A stretch of DNA of 64,000 nucleotides from Mesorhizobium tamadayense (GCF_003863365.1 NZ_RQXT01000034.1:1-64000); one strand, 5' to 3'. Positions 1-10,055 are shown, numbered from the stretch's first letter. Program-made: numbers and translations. Notes: a model not told the origin generated them from the sequence alone.

Positions 1-1440
1 AATCCGTGCTCATATGAGCGCCATGGCCACTGACATGGGCGCCGTCCTGCGGCGTGAGCCTGAGATAGGCGAGCAGCGCGCAAAGCGTGATCAAGCCTTC
101 GACAATGAACAGGATGCGGTAGTCGTTGATGCTGGCCTGGCCGCCGCCGGCGAGCAGCGAGAGCAGCGCCGCCGCCAGACCGACGCTGATCGCCACCGCC
201 AGCTGCCAAAGGATGTAGTAGAGCGCGCTGAAGCGCGCGAGCTGTTCCGGCGCGATGTCCGAGTAGGCGAGATTGCCGGTCGAGGCCCACTGCACCGAAC
301 GAAAGAGGCCGAAGACGAAGATGTGGGCAAGCACGATCCAGGTGGGCGTGCTTTCCTGCATCAAAGCAAAACCGGCGACCAGCAACGCGGCGATCGGCGT
401 ATTGGCGACCAGAACGCGCTTGAAGCCGAAGCGATTCAAGATGCGCGGCATGAAGAAGCGCATCAGCAGTGAGCCGATCGCGGCGACGAAGGTCAGCGAT
501 CCGGCCTGCACCGCGCTCATGCCGAAGCCGAGCTGGAACATCAGCGGCAGCAGGAAGACGACGGAGCTCAGGCCGATCGTGTCGAGCCCGCCGCCGGTGA
601 GGAAGCTGATGCGGAAGGTGCGGATGCGCAGCAGGTTGAGGTCGAGCAGCGGATTGCGGGCGCGCAGGCAGTAGAAGGCGGCGACGGTGAGGATGACGAT
701 CGCCAGTCCAAGCTCGCCGGCGATGATGCTGCTCGCGGCATCCTTCGCGGCAAGCGAATCCATGCCGAAGACGAGCAGCGCCATGCCGCCGCTAACGAGC
801 AGGAAGCCCGGAAAGTCGAACGGCGTGCGGACCGGCTTGGTGGTCGAAGGAAACAGCGAAGCCGCTAGCAGAGCGGCCGTCAGCGCGATCGGTATGTTGA
901 TGTAGAAGATCCAGCGCCAGGAGCGTAGGTGGTCAGCGCGCCGCCGACGAGCGGCCCGACCAGCGGCCCGGACTGGCCGGCGAGCGAAATATACATGTTG
1001 ATCCTGAGCGTGCGGTCGCGCGGAAAGCTCGAGAGGATCACGACCTGGCCGAGCGTGCCCATCAGCGCGCCGCCAAAGCTCTGCAGCGCGCGCGAGCCGA
1101 CCAGCATCCAGATGTTCTCCGACAGGCCGCAGAGCGCCGAAGCGCTGGCGAAGACCAGCAGCGCGAAGCAATAGACGTTGCGCAGGCCGAAGCGGTCGGC
1201 CAGCCAGCCGCCGAGCGGCATCGTGACGATGAGGCTCGCGACATAGACGGTGATCAGAAGGCCGAGCTGGCTCGGCGGGCGAGCCAGGCTTTCGCCGATG
1301 CCCGGCAGCGCGGTCACCACGACATTCTGGTCGAGGCTGGTCATGAAGACGCCGCAGGCGACGGTCGCCGGCAACAGCATCGATGGCTCGCCCGCCGGAG
1401 CAAAGCGGGTCATGGCTGTCGCCGAAATCTCTGCAGTCAT
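1..1440 (-). pseudogene. DHA2-type MFS exporter, frameshifted and cut by the window edge
   Basis: Multidrug-efflux type major facilitator. The first part, from the ATG at 1440, has the DHA2 helix-1 motif (DQNVVVTALP), a motif A loop (GWLADRFGLR) and a motif C-like GPLVGPLVGG stretch. At about 922-927 the frame is lost. Directly after GGALTTY, a one-base shift restores the expected S-W-R-W-I-F-Y-I-N-I-P continuation of transmembrane helix 6. The second frame then stays open to base 1 and encodes further hydrophobic helices. The gene therefore looks like one complete transporter with a single missing base, whose 3' end lies outside the window. It could be a real pseudogene or a base-calling error. 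A TTG at 1488 would add 16 residues. Confidence 0.8.
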
Positions 1441-1573
1441 GGGAAGGTATGGTGAACTGGTTGCCTGACCGGACGCCTGCTCCGACAAGTGCCCCGTGAT
1501 TCCTTACCTATCGCCTCTGCTGGCCAGCGCTCAAGCAGCAGTTGTGGCCGTCGATAGTGCCAGATGCCTGGTC

Positions 1574-2206
1574 CTAGTGCACCTCGTAGCCGACTTCCTC
1601 GCTGGCGTGGCACAAGGCCTTCCAGAACGAGCGCGCGAAGGAGCGGAAGACATAGATGTCGAACTGGTCGGCGCCGCTGCGCTGGATCTGAGCAAAGACA
1701 TCGTGATGATTGGTCGAGCGGCCGGCGCCCAGCGGGAAGGCCGGCAAGGCAAAGTCGATGGCGAAGAATTTCGCCAGCACCCACTCCGCTTTCGGCCCGG
1801 CGATGCGGATCGCGGTGCGGCCATGCGAAAGATCGGTGAGCGTGCCGATGGCCGGCGTGACGACGCCGGCGAAGGCCGCCGCAAGGCCCTCGGCCTCGTC
1901 GACCACGGTGAACTTTCCCGGCGCGAAGCCGAAGGCGGCGCGACCGCCATTGCTTATGCCGCCTCCGGCGCCGTCGGGCAGGGCGAGACCGGTGACCTTG
2001 CGGATGGCATCGATTAGCCGCTTCTCTTCACCCGGCCATGCCGCGAGCTGCAGGATCGAGCCCGGCCGCGTCTCGGACAGGATGACGTCGACGCCGTGTT
2101 CGAAATTGCCGTGCGAGCCGGGGTGGTAGACCGGCTCAAGCGGCGACAAGCGCTCGGGCAATTGGCGCTCGGGCGATTGGCGTTCGGGCAATTGGCGATC
2201 AGCCAT
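1574..2206 (-). CDS. soxG: Sarcosine oxidase gamma subunit
   Basis: Small subunit of heterotetrameric sarcosine oxidase, which oxidatively demethylates sarcosine to glycine and 5,10-methylene-THF. It is 210 aa and shows the SoxG/GcvT-like core ending in the YVFRSFARSFW region. It is last in soxB-soxD-soxA-soxG. Its ATG (2204-2206) overlaps the soxA stop by 8 bp, which implies translational coupling and argues against the longer upstream reading. The N-terminus is unusual. Three 15-bp tandem repeats (2150-2194) encode RQLPE/RQSPE-like units before the conserved domain begins, so the first ~20 residues are probably a lineage-specific extension. Confidence 0.9.
   Translation of the reverse strand: MADRQLPERQSPERQLPERLSPLEPVYHPGSHGNFEHGVDVILSETRPGSILQLAAWPGEEKRLIDAIRKVTGLALPDGAGGGISNGGRAAFGFAPGKFTVVDEAEGLAAAFAGVVTPAIGTLTDLSHGRTAIRIAGPKAEWVLAKFFAIDFALPAFPLGAGRSTNHHDVFAQIQRSGADQFDIYVFRSFARSFWKALCHASEEVGYEVH
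2150..2194 (-). repeat. Three 15-bp tandem repeats in the soxG 5' coding end
   Basis: Units 2150-2164, 2165-2179 and 2180-2194 follow the pattern GCG(C/T)TCGGGC(A/G)ATTG. Because the unit is 15 bp, changes in copy number keep the soxG frame and only lengthen or shorten a charged five-residue repeat. Confidence 0.85.
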
Positions 2207-5200
2207 GCATGCGGCTCCCGTCCGGATCGTAGAAATGATTGGAGACGATCTCGATTGGCCCGTACCGGTTGCGCAGCGGGTCGGAGACGAAGGCGCGCGT
2301 GCCATGCCGCGCCTTACCCCCCTTGACCAGCGCAAGCGCTATGTATTTGCCCAGCGCCGGCGAATAGCAGCAGGCGGTGATGTGGCCGATCGAATCGTGC
2401 GGATTGGCTTCGTCCAGTTCCTCGACGATATGCGCGCCGCCGTTGAAGGGCCGGTTGTCGAGTGAGATGAGGCCAACGAGCTGCAGCCGGTCCGGAGCGA
2501 TCAGGCCCTCGCGGTCCATCATGGCCGAGCCGATGAAGGGCTTCTTCTTCGACAGCATCCAGTCGAGATAGAGATCGCGCGCCGTGGTGCGGCCGTCGAT
2601 CTCGGCGCCGGTGACGTGGCCCTTCTCGATGCGCATGGTGCCAAGCGCCTCGAGCCCGTAAGTGACCAGGCCGAAAGGCCTGCCGGCCTCGATCAGCGCT
2701 TCCCACACCCGCGTTCCGTGGCCGGCGCCGGAATAGACCTCGAAAGCCATTTCGCCGGAGAAGGACAGGCGGCAGATCATCACCGGCACGCCGGCGATCT
2801 GGCCGTGGACGATGCCCATGAACGGAAGGGTCGCGTTGTCGACGGCGGTGCCGGTGACGCAGGACGCAAGGATGGCACGCGCGTTCGGTCCGCCGATCGC
2901 CGCGCCCGCCCGTTCGTCGGTCACCGAGGTGACCGTGACCTTCAACTCGGGCCAGATGACGTCGAGGAAATATTCCAGATGCTGCATCACCTTGCCGGCA
3001 TTGGCGGTGGTGGTGGTCATCAAAAAATCCTGCTCGCCGAGCCGCCAGGTGGTGCCATCGTCGAAAGCAAGGCCGTCCTCGCGCAGCATCAAGCCGTAAC
3101 GGGCCTTGCCGATGGCTAAAGTGGAAAACACGTTGGTGTAGACGCGATCGAGCAACTCCGCCGCGTCCGGGCCCTGAACGGCGATCTTGCCGAGCGTCGA
3201 AACATCGACGATGCCGGCGCTCTCGCGCGACGCCTTGGCCTCGCGGACATAGGCCTGCTCGACCGTCTCGCCGGCAAGGCCGTAGATCATCGGGCGGTAC
3301 CAGAGGCCGGCCGAATACATGGTCGCGCCGTTGGCGATATGCCAGTCATGCATCGGCGTCAGCCGCTCGGGCTTCAGATCGCCGAAGCGCTCGGCCGCCA
3401 GCGAGCCGATTGATACTGGCGTGTACGGCGGACGAAAACGCGTCGTGCCGACTTCCGGGATCGGCTTGCCGAGCGCTTCGGCCATGATGGCGAGGCCCGG
3501 CACGTTTGAGCTCTTGCCCTGGTCGGTCGCCATGCCGAGCGTGGTGTAGCGCTTCAGATGCTCGACCGAGACGAAGCCCTCGCGATGCGCGAGCCGCACG
3601 TCCTCGGCGGTCACATCGTGCTGGAAGTCGACAAAACTCTTGCCCTTGGCCTTGATCTCGAAGACCGGCGCCGGATCGGGATCGCCAGGAGCAGCCCCGA
3701 CAACGGGCAGAGCCGCCAAGGACGCCGTTCCGCCGGCAGCCTGAAGGCCGGCCGCGCGGCCCTCGGCAATGGCTTCCGCCGTCGAGAAACTGCCTGTGAA
3801 AGCGCCGGCGCCGATCCATTGCTGAGTTGGCCAACGCTGAGTCGGCCGCGGCGGCAGGAAGGCCTGCCTGCCCGGGTCCCACTCAGCTTTCGCTCCGGCC
3901 TGGCTGGCGAGATGGATCGTCGGCGACCAGCCACCCGACATCAGCAGGCAGTCGGCATGGATGCTGCGCTCGTCGCCGCTGAGCGCGCCGCTTATCATGT
4001 CGAAGCGCTGCACCTTGAGGCCGGCGAGCGCCTTGCCGCCTTCGGTTGCGACCACGGCATGGCCGGCAAGCAGCTCAGCTTCGGCCTCGCTCGCCAGCCT
4101 GCTCATCTCGTTCGACACGTCGCTGCGGACATCGATGACGGCGACGATCGCCGCACCAGCCTTCTTCAAGGCAACGGCCGAGCGATAGGCGCTGTCGTTG
4201 TTGGTGAACAGCGCGATCCGCTCGCCCGGCAGCACGCCATATTCGTTGGCGTAGCGTTCGGCCGCATGCGCCAGCATGACGCCCGGACGGTCGTTGCCGG
4301 GAAACACCAGCGGGCGCTCAAAGGAGCCGGTGGCGAGAACCACCGTCTTGGCGCGGATCGCCCAATAGCGCTGGCGCGGCTCGCCCTTGGCCGGCACTTC
4401 CTTATGGTCGGTCACCCGTTCAAGCGCGGCCAGGGTATTGCCGTCATAGTAGCCCCAGACCGTCGTGCGCGGCAGCAGGCGGACATTGTCATAGCCTTCG
4501 AGCTGGCCGACGATGCGTCCCGCCCAGTCGGAAGCCGGCGCACCGTCAATTGTCTCGCCCGACCAGTTCGCTGTGCCGCCGAAACGCGGCTCGAGCTCGA
4601 CGAGGATCACCCGCGCGCCCTGGTCGGCCGCCGCCTTCGCCGCCGTCAGCCCGGCCGGGCCGGAGCCCACGACCAGCACGTCGCAGAAGGCGTTCATGCG
4701 CTCGTAGCGCGACGGATCGGGTGCGGTGCCAGCCCTGCCGAGACCGGCAGCGCGGCGGATGAAATGCTCGCAGAACATCCAGAAGCGCGTGCCCTTCAGC
4801 GGGCCGATCACCGGCCCCATGAAGGTCTTGTAGTAGAAGCCGGCCAAGAGGATCTTGCCGCCGAGCTGGTTGACGGCGCTGACATCCCACGCGAGCGACG
4901 GGAAGCGGTTCTGGCTGACGGCGACGAGCCCGTCATAGATCTCGACCATCGTGGCCGGGATGTTGGGCTCGCGCACGTCGCCGCGCAGCACCGTCACCAG
5001 CGCGTTCGGTTCCTCGACGCCGGCGGCGAGCAGGCCGCGCGGACGGTGATATTTGAACGAGCGGCCGAACAGCGTGACGCCCTTGGCAAGCAGCGCCGAG
5101 GCCAGCGTGTCGCCGGCATGGCCGGTATAGGGCGCGCCGTCGAAGGTGAAGCGGATGGTGCGCAGCCGATCGATGCGGCCGCCGGTTTCTGTGCGGCGAG

Positions 5201-5207
5201 GGCTCAC
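2199..5207 (-). CDS. soxA: Sarcosine oxidase alpha subunit
   Basis: Large (1002 aa) subunit of heterotetrameric sarcosine oxidase. Residues ~15-110 form the N-terminal 2Fe-2S-ferredoxin-like domain (GDTLASALLA). Residues ~176-200 hold the dinucleotide-binding motif VVGSGPAGLTAAKAA. Residues ~620-1000 are the GcvT-like folate-binding domain, where the methylene group is transferred to THF. The length is normal for the family. The start is a GTG whose GTGA overlaps the soxD stop by 4 bp. Sarcosine is the last methylated intermediate of glycine betaine breakdown, so this operon is the terminal step for the demethylases elsewhere in the window. Confidence 0.95.
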   Translation of the reverse strand: MSPRRTETGGRIDRLRTIRFTFDGAPYTGHAGDTLASALLAKGVTLFGRSFKYHRPRGLLAAGVEEPNALVTVLRGDVREPNIPATMVEIYDGLVAVSQNRFPSLAWDVSAVNQLGGKILLAGFYYKTFMGPVIGPLKGTRFWMFCEHFIRRAAGLGRAGTAPDPSRYERMNAFCDVLVVGSGPAGLTAAKAAADQGARVILVELEPRFGGTANWSGETIDGAPASDWAGRIVGQLEGYDNVRLLPRTTVWGYYDGNTLAALERVTDHKEVPAKGEPRQRYWAIRAKTVVLATGSFERPLVFPGNDRPGVMLAHAAERYANEYGVLPGERIALFTNNDSAYRSAVALKKAGAAIVAVIDVRSDVSNEMSRLASEAEAELLAGHAVVATEGGKALAGLKVQRFDMISGALSGDERSIHADCLLMSGGWSPTIHLASQAGAKAEWDPGRQAFLPPRPTQRWPTQQWIGAGAFTGSFSTAEAIAEGRAAGLQAAGGTASLAALPVVGAAPGDPDPAPVFEIKAKGKSFVDFQHDVTAEDVRLAHREGFVSVEHLKRYTTLGMATDQGKSSNVPGLAIMAEALGKPIPEVGTTRFRPPYTPVSIGSLAAERFGDLKPERLTPMHDWHIANGATMYSAGLWYRPMIYGLAGETVEQAYVREAKASRESAGIVDVSTLGKIAVQGPDAAELLDRVYTNVFSTLAIGKARYGLMLREDGLAFDDGTTWRLGEQDFLMTTTTANAGKVMQHLEYFLDVIWPELKVTVTSVTDERAGAAIGGPNARAILASCVTGTAVDNATLPFMGIVHGQIAGVPVMICRLSFSGEMAFEVYSGAGHGTRVWEALIEAGRPFGLVTYGLEALGTMRIEKGHVTGAEIDGRTTARDLYLDWMLSKKKPFIGSAMMDREGLIAPDRLQLVGLISLDNRPFNGGAHIVEELDEANPHDSIGHITACCYSPALGKYIALALVKGGKARHGTRAFVSDPLRNRYGPIEIVSNHFYDPDGSRMHG

Positions 5208-5497
5208 TGGTTGCCTCCCGCTTTGTGGCCGGCGGATTTGTGTCCGCCACGGGCGAAGGCGGTGCTCAGGATTTCATGCGTGAGCGTGTTGCGCACGATC
5301 CTGAGATGCGCGCGGCAGCCGCCGGAATGCTGCCAGATCTCGTTGTGATCGCCGGCCGGATTCAGCCGGTCGTAGACATAGGCATTCCAGGCGTCGAGGT
5401 CCTGCGAGGCCGGCTGCGGCCGCGTGCGGTTGCCGTCGCCCTGATAGGTGAACTCGATGACGTCGCGCGGGCCGCAATAGGGACAAGTGATCAGCAT
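5204..5497 (-). CDS. soxD: Sarcosine oxidase delta subunit
   Basis: 97-aa zinc-binding subunit. The N-terminus has the CPYCG knuckle, and the matching H-x-G-G-C ligands appear at ~residues 58-61 (HSGGC), as in SoxD proteins. It lies between soxB and soxA. The soxA GTG overlaps its stop. The C-terminal tail (about 12 residues rich in G/H/K) is low complexity and probably disordered. Confidence 0.95.
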   Translation of the reverse strand: MLITCPYCGPRDVIEFTYQGDGNRTRPQPASQDLDAWNAYVYDRLNPAGDHNEIWQHSGGCRAHLRIVRNTLTHEILSTAFARGGHKSAGHKAGGNQ

Positions 5498-5519
5498 TCG
5501 ATTATGTCTTTTCGTTCGA

Positions 5520-5564
5520 CCATGACCTTTTCCAAAAACCGGGTTCCACTTTTTGGGATCATGG
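5520..5564. repeat. Dispersed palindromic repeat (type 2) between soxB and soxD
   Basis: Outer arms CCATGA...TCATGG surround a 25-bp core (5532-5556). The core's reverse complement matches the segment at 55193-55217 in 22 of 25 positions. I recall this sequence type from intergenic regions of Mesorhizobium. Here it fills most of the soxB-soxD gap and may fold into a hairpin in the operon mRNA. Confidence 0.75.
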
Positions 5565-5565
5565 C

Positions 5566-6825
5566 CTAATGCAGCCGCGGCGTCGCGCCCTGGCCTTTGT
5601 CGTCGATGATGAGGCCGCGGTAGAAACGGTCAAGCGTGAAGGGCGCGTTGAACTCGTGCGGTTCGTCCTTGGCGATGGTCCAGGCGAAGCACCAGCCCGA
5701 CGCCGGCGTCGCCTTGAAGCCGCCATAGCACCAGCCGCAGTTGAGATACATGCCGGGCAGCGGTCCTGTGGTGATGATCGGCGAGCCGTCCATCGTCATG
5801 TCGCAAACGCCGCCCCAGGAGCGCAGCATGCGCACCCGCGCCAGGCCAGGGAACAGCGCCAGCATCTCGCTCATCACCTCGTCGACGACCGGCAGGCTGC
5901 CGCGTTGCGCGTAGCTGTTGTAGCCATCGAGGTCGCCACCATAGACGAGACCGCCCTTGTCGGACTGCGAGATGTAGAAATGACCCATGCCGAAGGTGAG
6001 AACGGTGTTGATGATCGGCTTCAGCGATTCCGACACGAAGGCCTGCAGAACGTAGCTTTCGATCGGCATATGCGAAATGCCGGCAAGCTGCATCACCTGG
6101 CCGGTACTGCCGGCAACGGCGAGCGCCACCTTCTTGGCGCGGATATCGCCGCGCTTCGTGGTCACACCGATGACCTTGTCGCCGTCGCGTAGGAAGCCGG
6201 TGACCTCGCAATTCTCGATGATGTCGACGCCGCGCCGGTCGGCGCCGCGCGCATAGCCCCAGGCGACGGCATCGTGCCGGGCGGTGCCCGCGCGCGGCTG
6301 CATCAGTCCGCCAAGGACGGGGAAGCGCGCCGAACCCGAGACGTCCAGCGCCGGAACAAGCCGCTTGATCTGGTCAACGCTCATCAGCTCGGCATCGACG
6401 CCGAGATGGCGCATGGCGTTGCCGCGCCTTGCATAGTCGTCAAGCTGGGCGGGTGTGTGCGCGAGGTTCAGGCAGCCGCGCTGCGAGAACATGACGTTGT
6501 AATTGAGGTCGTGCGACAGGTTCTCCCACAGCTTCATCGAATGCTCGTAGAAGCGGGTGTTCTGCGGCAAGAGATAATTGGAGCGCACCGCCGTGGTGTT
6601 GCGGCCGACATTGCCCGAGCCCAACCAGCCTTTCTCCAGCACCGCGACGTTGGTGATGCCGTGTTCCTTGGCGAGATAATAGGCGGTCGAGAGGCCATGA
6701 CCGCCGCCGCCGATGACGATCACGTCATAGGACGCCTTGGGATCCGGCTTGCGCCAGGCCGGCTTCCAGTCCTGGTTGCCGGCCAGCGCGTTCTTGAGCA
6801 GCGAAAAGGCTGAATATTCCGCCAT
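5566..6825 (-). CDS. soxB: Sarcosine oxidase beta subunit
   Basis: Catalytic subunit with covalent FMN and bound FAD, 419 aa, first gene of soxBDAG. The N-terminal region has the DAO-type Rossmann motif (VIVIGGGGHGLSTAYYLA, ~residues 36-53) followed by the SoxB-typical NVGRNTTAVRSNY stretch. The ATG at 6825 gives a length near the corynebacterial enzyme. An ATG three codons upstream (6834) is possible. Longer readings would use a TTG inside an unconserved region. It is separated from soxD by the type-2 palindrome, so the operon probably starts upstream of this gene in the 6835-7031 intergenic region. Confidence 0.95.
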   Translation of the reverse strand: MAEYSAFSLLKNALAGNQDWKPAWRKPDPKASYDVIVIGGGGHGLSTAYYLAKEHGITNVAVLEKGWLGSGNVGRNTTAVRSNYLLPQNTRFYEHSMKLWENLSHDLNYNVMFSQRGCLNLAHTPAQLDDYARRGNAMRHLGVDAELMSVDQIKRLVPALDVSGSARFPVLGGLMQPRAGTARHDAVAWGYARGADRRGVDIIENCEVTGFLRDGDKVIGVTTKRGDIRAKKVALAVAGSTGQVMQLAGISHMPIESYVLQAFVSESLKPIINTVLTFGMGHFYISQSDKGGLVYGGDLDGYNSYAQRGSLPVVDEVMSEMLALFPGLARVRMLRSWGGVCDMTMDGSPIITTGPLPGMYLNCGWCYGGFKATPASGWCFAWTIAKDEPHEFNAPFTLDRFYRGLIIDDKGQGATPRLH

Positions 6826-7031
6826 TCTTCCCATCGTCCTGTTGGTGCGAGGCGGCAGACTATAGAGCAGGCGAGAAGCGCAAAGCCAAGATTGCGCCAT
6901 CGCTTTTCGACAGGCCGACTTCGATCCGCCGCATCGGCCTGATGATCGGAACGGCTTGCCGCCTGATATGCCGGTCTTTATCAAGGGCGGGATTTTCGAA
7001 GATTTTTCGGCCGCGAGTCGCCCATCACGTC

Positions 7032-9521
7032 ATGATTTTCCGACTGCTACGCCTGATCCTGGTCGCCATTGTCGCCGTCGCAGCGCAGCCGTCGCTCGAC
7101 GCGCTGGCGCAGGCGATCGGCCAGGGCTCCACGCAGCTCGTCGCCGACCAGACCAACGTCATCCAGGACCTGACGGCGAAGACCGACGGGCTGGAGAAGA
7201 AGTTAAGCGCCCCCGACCAGGACGATGCCGGCCTTGTCGATATCCGGTTGCAACTCGAGGATATTTCACGGGCGGCGCTGAACAGCGCGCTCGCGTTCCG
7301 TCCGCGGCTCAACGACATCAATGCTCGCATCAAGGTATTGGGGCCGCCGCCGGCGCAGGGGCAACCGCCGGAGCCTGCGATCGTCGCCAATGAGCGGGCG
7401 GCGCTTACGGCAGAGAAGGCCGAGATCAATGCCGTGGTCGCCAGCGCGCAGAATCTCTCGATCCGCATCAGCGGGCTGGTCGACAAGATCGCCACCATGC
7501 GCAGCGAGATTTTCCGCAGCGTTTTGACGAAACGCTACCAATTGACCGATGCGCTGAGCCCGCAGGCCCTTTCCGACGCGCACGACCAGTTCACCGGCCT
7601 CTACAAGGCGGTGGCGTCATGGCTCACCTTCGCGTTGAAGTTCAAGTTCCAGGCCATGCTTGCGGCGACGCTGATGGCGCTGGCGCTGGCGGCCGTGCTG
7701 CTGATCGGCGGCAGGCGCCTGTTCGGCCGCATCTTCGAGGCCGATCCTTCGGTCGAAGAGCCGTCCTACCTCAGCCGGCTTTCGGTGGCGTTCTGGTCGA
7801 CGCTGCTGCCGACCGTGGCGCTCGGCGCGTTCCTCGCCTCGACCGTGTTCTTCTTCAACTATTACAACGTGCTGCGCGGCGACATCGGCGAATTCCTCAA
7901 CGCGCTGCTGTCGGTCGTCGCGGTGGTGTTCTGCGTCAACCGGCTGACCAACGCAGCACTCGAGCCGCGGCTGCCGAACTGGCGGCTTATACCGGTGGAG
8001 ACCGGCGCCGCGCGCTGGCTGGTGCGGCTGGCCACTGCCATGGCCGTGGTTCTCGGCTTCAATTACTTCCTGTCGGTCGTCAACGAGAAGATGGGCTCGC
8101 CGCTGTCGCTGACGATTGCCAGGAGCTTCGTTGCCACCGTCATCGTGGGCGTCATCCTGATCCTGATGGGCGCGCTGAGGCCTTTTAGGGCGAAGGACGG
8201 CTCGTGGCGGCCGTGGCCGGCATGGCTTCGCTTCCTTGCCATCGGGCTCGGCCTCTCCACCATTGCCGCGGCGCTGCTCGGCTATATCGGTCTTGCGCTT
8301 TTCGTCTCGATTCAGGTCGTGGTCACCGGCACCACCCTGGTCACCGCCTATATCGGCTTCCTGTCGGCGCGGGCGATCGGCGAGGAGGGCGGCTTCGCCG
8401 ACACTTCGGTCGGGCGCTGGCTGTCGGCCAATTCCAGCTATGAGGACACCGCGCTCGACCAGCTCGGCCTGGTTGTCAGCACCGCCATCAACCTGATGAT
8501 CGTGCTGGTGTTCCTGCCGCTGATCCTCTTGATGTGGGGCTTCCAGCCCGGCGATATCGAAGCCTGGGCCTACAAGCTGGCGACAGGCGTCACGGTCGGG
8601 TCCGTCACCATCTCGGTGCTCGGCATCCTCACCGGCATCGTCGTATTCGTCATCGGCTATTTCCTGACGCGCTGGTTCCAGGGTTGGCTCGACGGCTCGG
8701 TCATGGCGCGCGGCAAGGTCGACACCGGCGTGCGCAACTCGATCCGGCTGGCGGTGGGCTATGCCGGCGTCGCGCTTGCAGCGCTCATCGGCATATCGGC
8801 GGCGGGCATCGATCTTTCCAATCTGGCGCTGGTGGCAGGCGCGCTTTCGCTGGGCATCGGCTTCGGTCTGCAGAACGTGGTCTCGAACTTCGTCTCAGGC
8901 CTGATCCTGCTTGCCGAGCGACCGTTCAAGGTGGGCGACTGGATCGTCGCCGGCGACATCAGCGGCACGGTCAAGAAGATCAGCGTGCGCGCGACCGAGA
9001 TCGAGACGTTCCAGCGGCAGTCGGTGATCCTGCCCAACTCCAACCTCATCAACAATGCGGTCGGCAACTGGACGCACCGCAACAAGCTCGGCCGCGTCGA
9101 AATCAAGGTGGGCGTCGCCTATGGCAGCGACATCAAGCGCGTCCATGCCTTTCTGCTCGATATCGCGCGCAAGCATCCCATGGTGCTCAAGAATCCCGAG
9201 CCTTTCGTGCTCTTCGCCAATTTCGGGCCGGCGGCGCTCGAATTCGAAATCCGCGTGTTCGTGGCCGACGTGATGAACGGCAGCATCGTCCAGAACGATA
9301 TCCGCTTCGCGATCCTCGATATCTTCGAGGACGAGCATATCGAGATCCCGTCGACGCCGCGCGCCGTGGTCGAGACGAAGAAGCATGAGTCGTGGCCGAT
9401 CGACGACGACAAGATCGAGGCCGAATTCGCCGAGCGCGAGCGGCTGGAGGCGGAAGCCGCGGCCGAGCGGGAGCGTTTGGCCAAGACGAAGAGGAAAGGC
9501 CGCAAACCCGACCCCGACTAG
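7032..9521 (+). CDS. Large MscS-family mechanosensitive channel with N-terminal periplasmic domain
   Basis: 829 aa. It begins with a signal peptide (MIFRLLRLILVAIVAVAAQPSLDALAQ), followed by a ~180-residue periplasmic helical segment of the DUF3772 kind. About ten predicted membrane helices follow, then the MscS pore helix and beta domain from ~residue 590, with the hallmark GLQNVVSNFVSGLIL and ERPFKVGDWI. The C-terminus is a charged coiled coil rich in E/A/R. The start was chosen so that the signal peptide is N-terminal. The gene is divergent from soxB. Such channels release solutes on hypo-osmotic shock, which fits a neighbourhood that handles osmolytes, but no functional link is shown by the sequence. 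Confidence 0.9.
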   Translation: MIFRLLRLILVAIVAVAAQPSLDALAQAIGQGSTQLVADQTNVIQDLTAKTDGLEKKLSAPDQDDAGLVDIRLQLEDISRAALNSALAFRPRLNDINARIKVLGPPPAQGQPPEPAIVANERAALTAEKAEINAVVASAQNLSIRISGLVDKIATMRSEIFRSVLTKRYQLTDALSPQALSDAHDQFTGLYKAVASWLTFALKFKFQAMLAATLMALALAAVLLIGGRRLFGRIFEADPSVEEPSYLSRLSVAFWSTLLPTVALGAFLASTVFFFNYYNVLRGDIGEFLNALLSVVAVVFCVNRLTNAALEPRLPNWRLIPVETGAARWLVRLATAMAVVLGFNYFLSVVNEKMGSPLSLTIARSFVATVIVGVILILMGALRPFRAKDGSWRPWPAWLRFLAIGLGLSTIAAALLGYIGLALFVSIQVVVTGTTLVTAYIGFLSARAIGEEGGFADTSVGRWLSANSSYEDTALDQLGLVVSTAINLMIVLVFLPLILLMWGFQPGDIEAWAYKLATGVTVGSVTISVLGILTGIVVFVIGYFLTRWFQGWLDGSVMARGKVDTGVRNSIRLAVGYAGVALAALIGISAAGIDLSNLALVAGALSLGIGFGLQNVVSNFVSGLILLAERPFKVGDWIVAGDISGTVKKISVRATEIETFQRQSVILPNSNLINNAVGNWTHRNKLGRVEIKVGVAYGSDIKRVHAFLLDIARKHPMVLKNPEPFVLFANFGPAALEFEIRVFVADVMNGSIVQNDIRFAILDIFEDEHIEIPSTPRAVVETKKHESWPIDDDKIEAEFAERERLEAEAAAERERLAKTKRKGRKPDPD

Positions 9522-9574
9522 ACCGGTCCGCCGTTTCACGGAAACGCTGAACCGCTCTATCTCTTTGTTTTCAC

Positions 9575-9641
9575 GCAATTCCGGACGGAAGGCTACGGCG
9601 AAGTCGCCGAGCCTAACCGTTTGACACTTTTCCTGGAATTG
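9575..9641. repeat. Dispersed palindromic repeat (type 1, copy A)
   Basis: GCAATTCCGGACGGAAGG ... ACACTTTTCCTGGAATTG. Inverted arms GCAATTCC/GGAATTG(C) flank a variable centre, here longer than in the other two copies (46638-46681 and 63130-63173). It lies 53 bp after the mscS-family stop codon. The bases from 9529 also look like an extended version of the element. Confidence 0.8.
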
Positions 9642-9791
9642 TTTTGGGTTTGCAGGCCGGCCAAATCCGATTGTGGCATGAATGCGGCATTCAGTTGCTG
9701 TTCAGATTACATCTCATATAAGCTCTCACGCAAAGGGCGAGAATGCCTTGCGAAATGCAACAAGAGGCGGTGTGGAAACACCGGAATTGCA

Positions 9792-10055
9792 ATGTGGAAG
9801 TCTGTCGTTGCCGCCGTCGCTTTCCTGGCCCTGGGCGGTTCGGCTTTTGCCGCCAGCGCGGTCAACAAGGACGCCCAGACGCGCACGCTGATCGTGACCG
9901 AAGGCGGCGGCAAGACCGAGTTGGCGCTGGCCGCCGGCGAGACGGTGGAGTTCTGCCCGAATGGCTGCTTTGTCACCCTGCCCAATGGCGACCTTGAAGC
10001 GCTGACCGGCTCGGAAACGGTCGAGATCTCGGGCGGCGTCGCCCGCATCAAGTAA
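9792..10055 (+). CDS. Small secreted protein of unknown function
   Basis: 87 aa with a clear Sec signal peptide (MWKSVVAAVAFLALGGSAFAAS, cleavage near residue 22). The mature part is about 65 residues with two cysteines (EFCPNGCFV) and many Gly/Glu residues, suggesting a small beta-rich periplasmic protein. The ATG at 9792 was chosen because it places the signal peptide at the N-terminus. It stands alone between the MscS-family gene and the decayed HAD/UbiA locus and ends in front of a good terminator. I recognise no family. Confidence 0.8.
   Translation: MWKSVVAAVAFLALGGSAFAASAVNKDAQTRTLIVTEGGGKTELALAAGETVEFCPNGCFVTLPNGDLEALTGSETVEISGGVARIK

Noticed and set aside
3558..5348. Long plus-strand frame opposite soxA
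   Set aside because: Composition is typical of a codon-shadow frame, and it crosses the soxA-soxD boundary.
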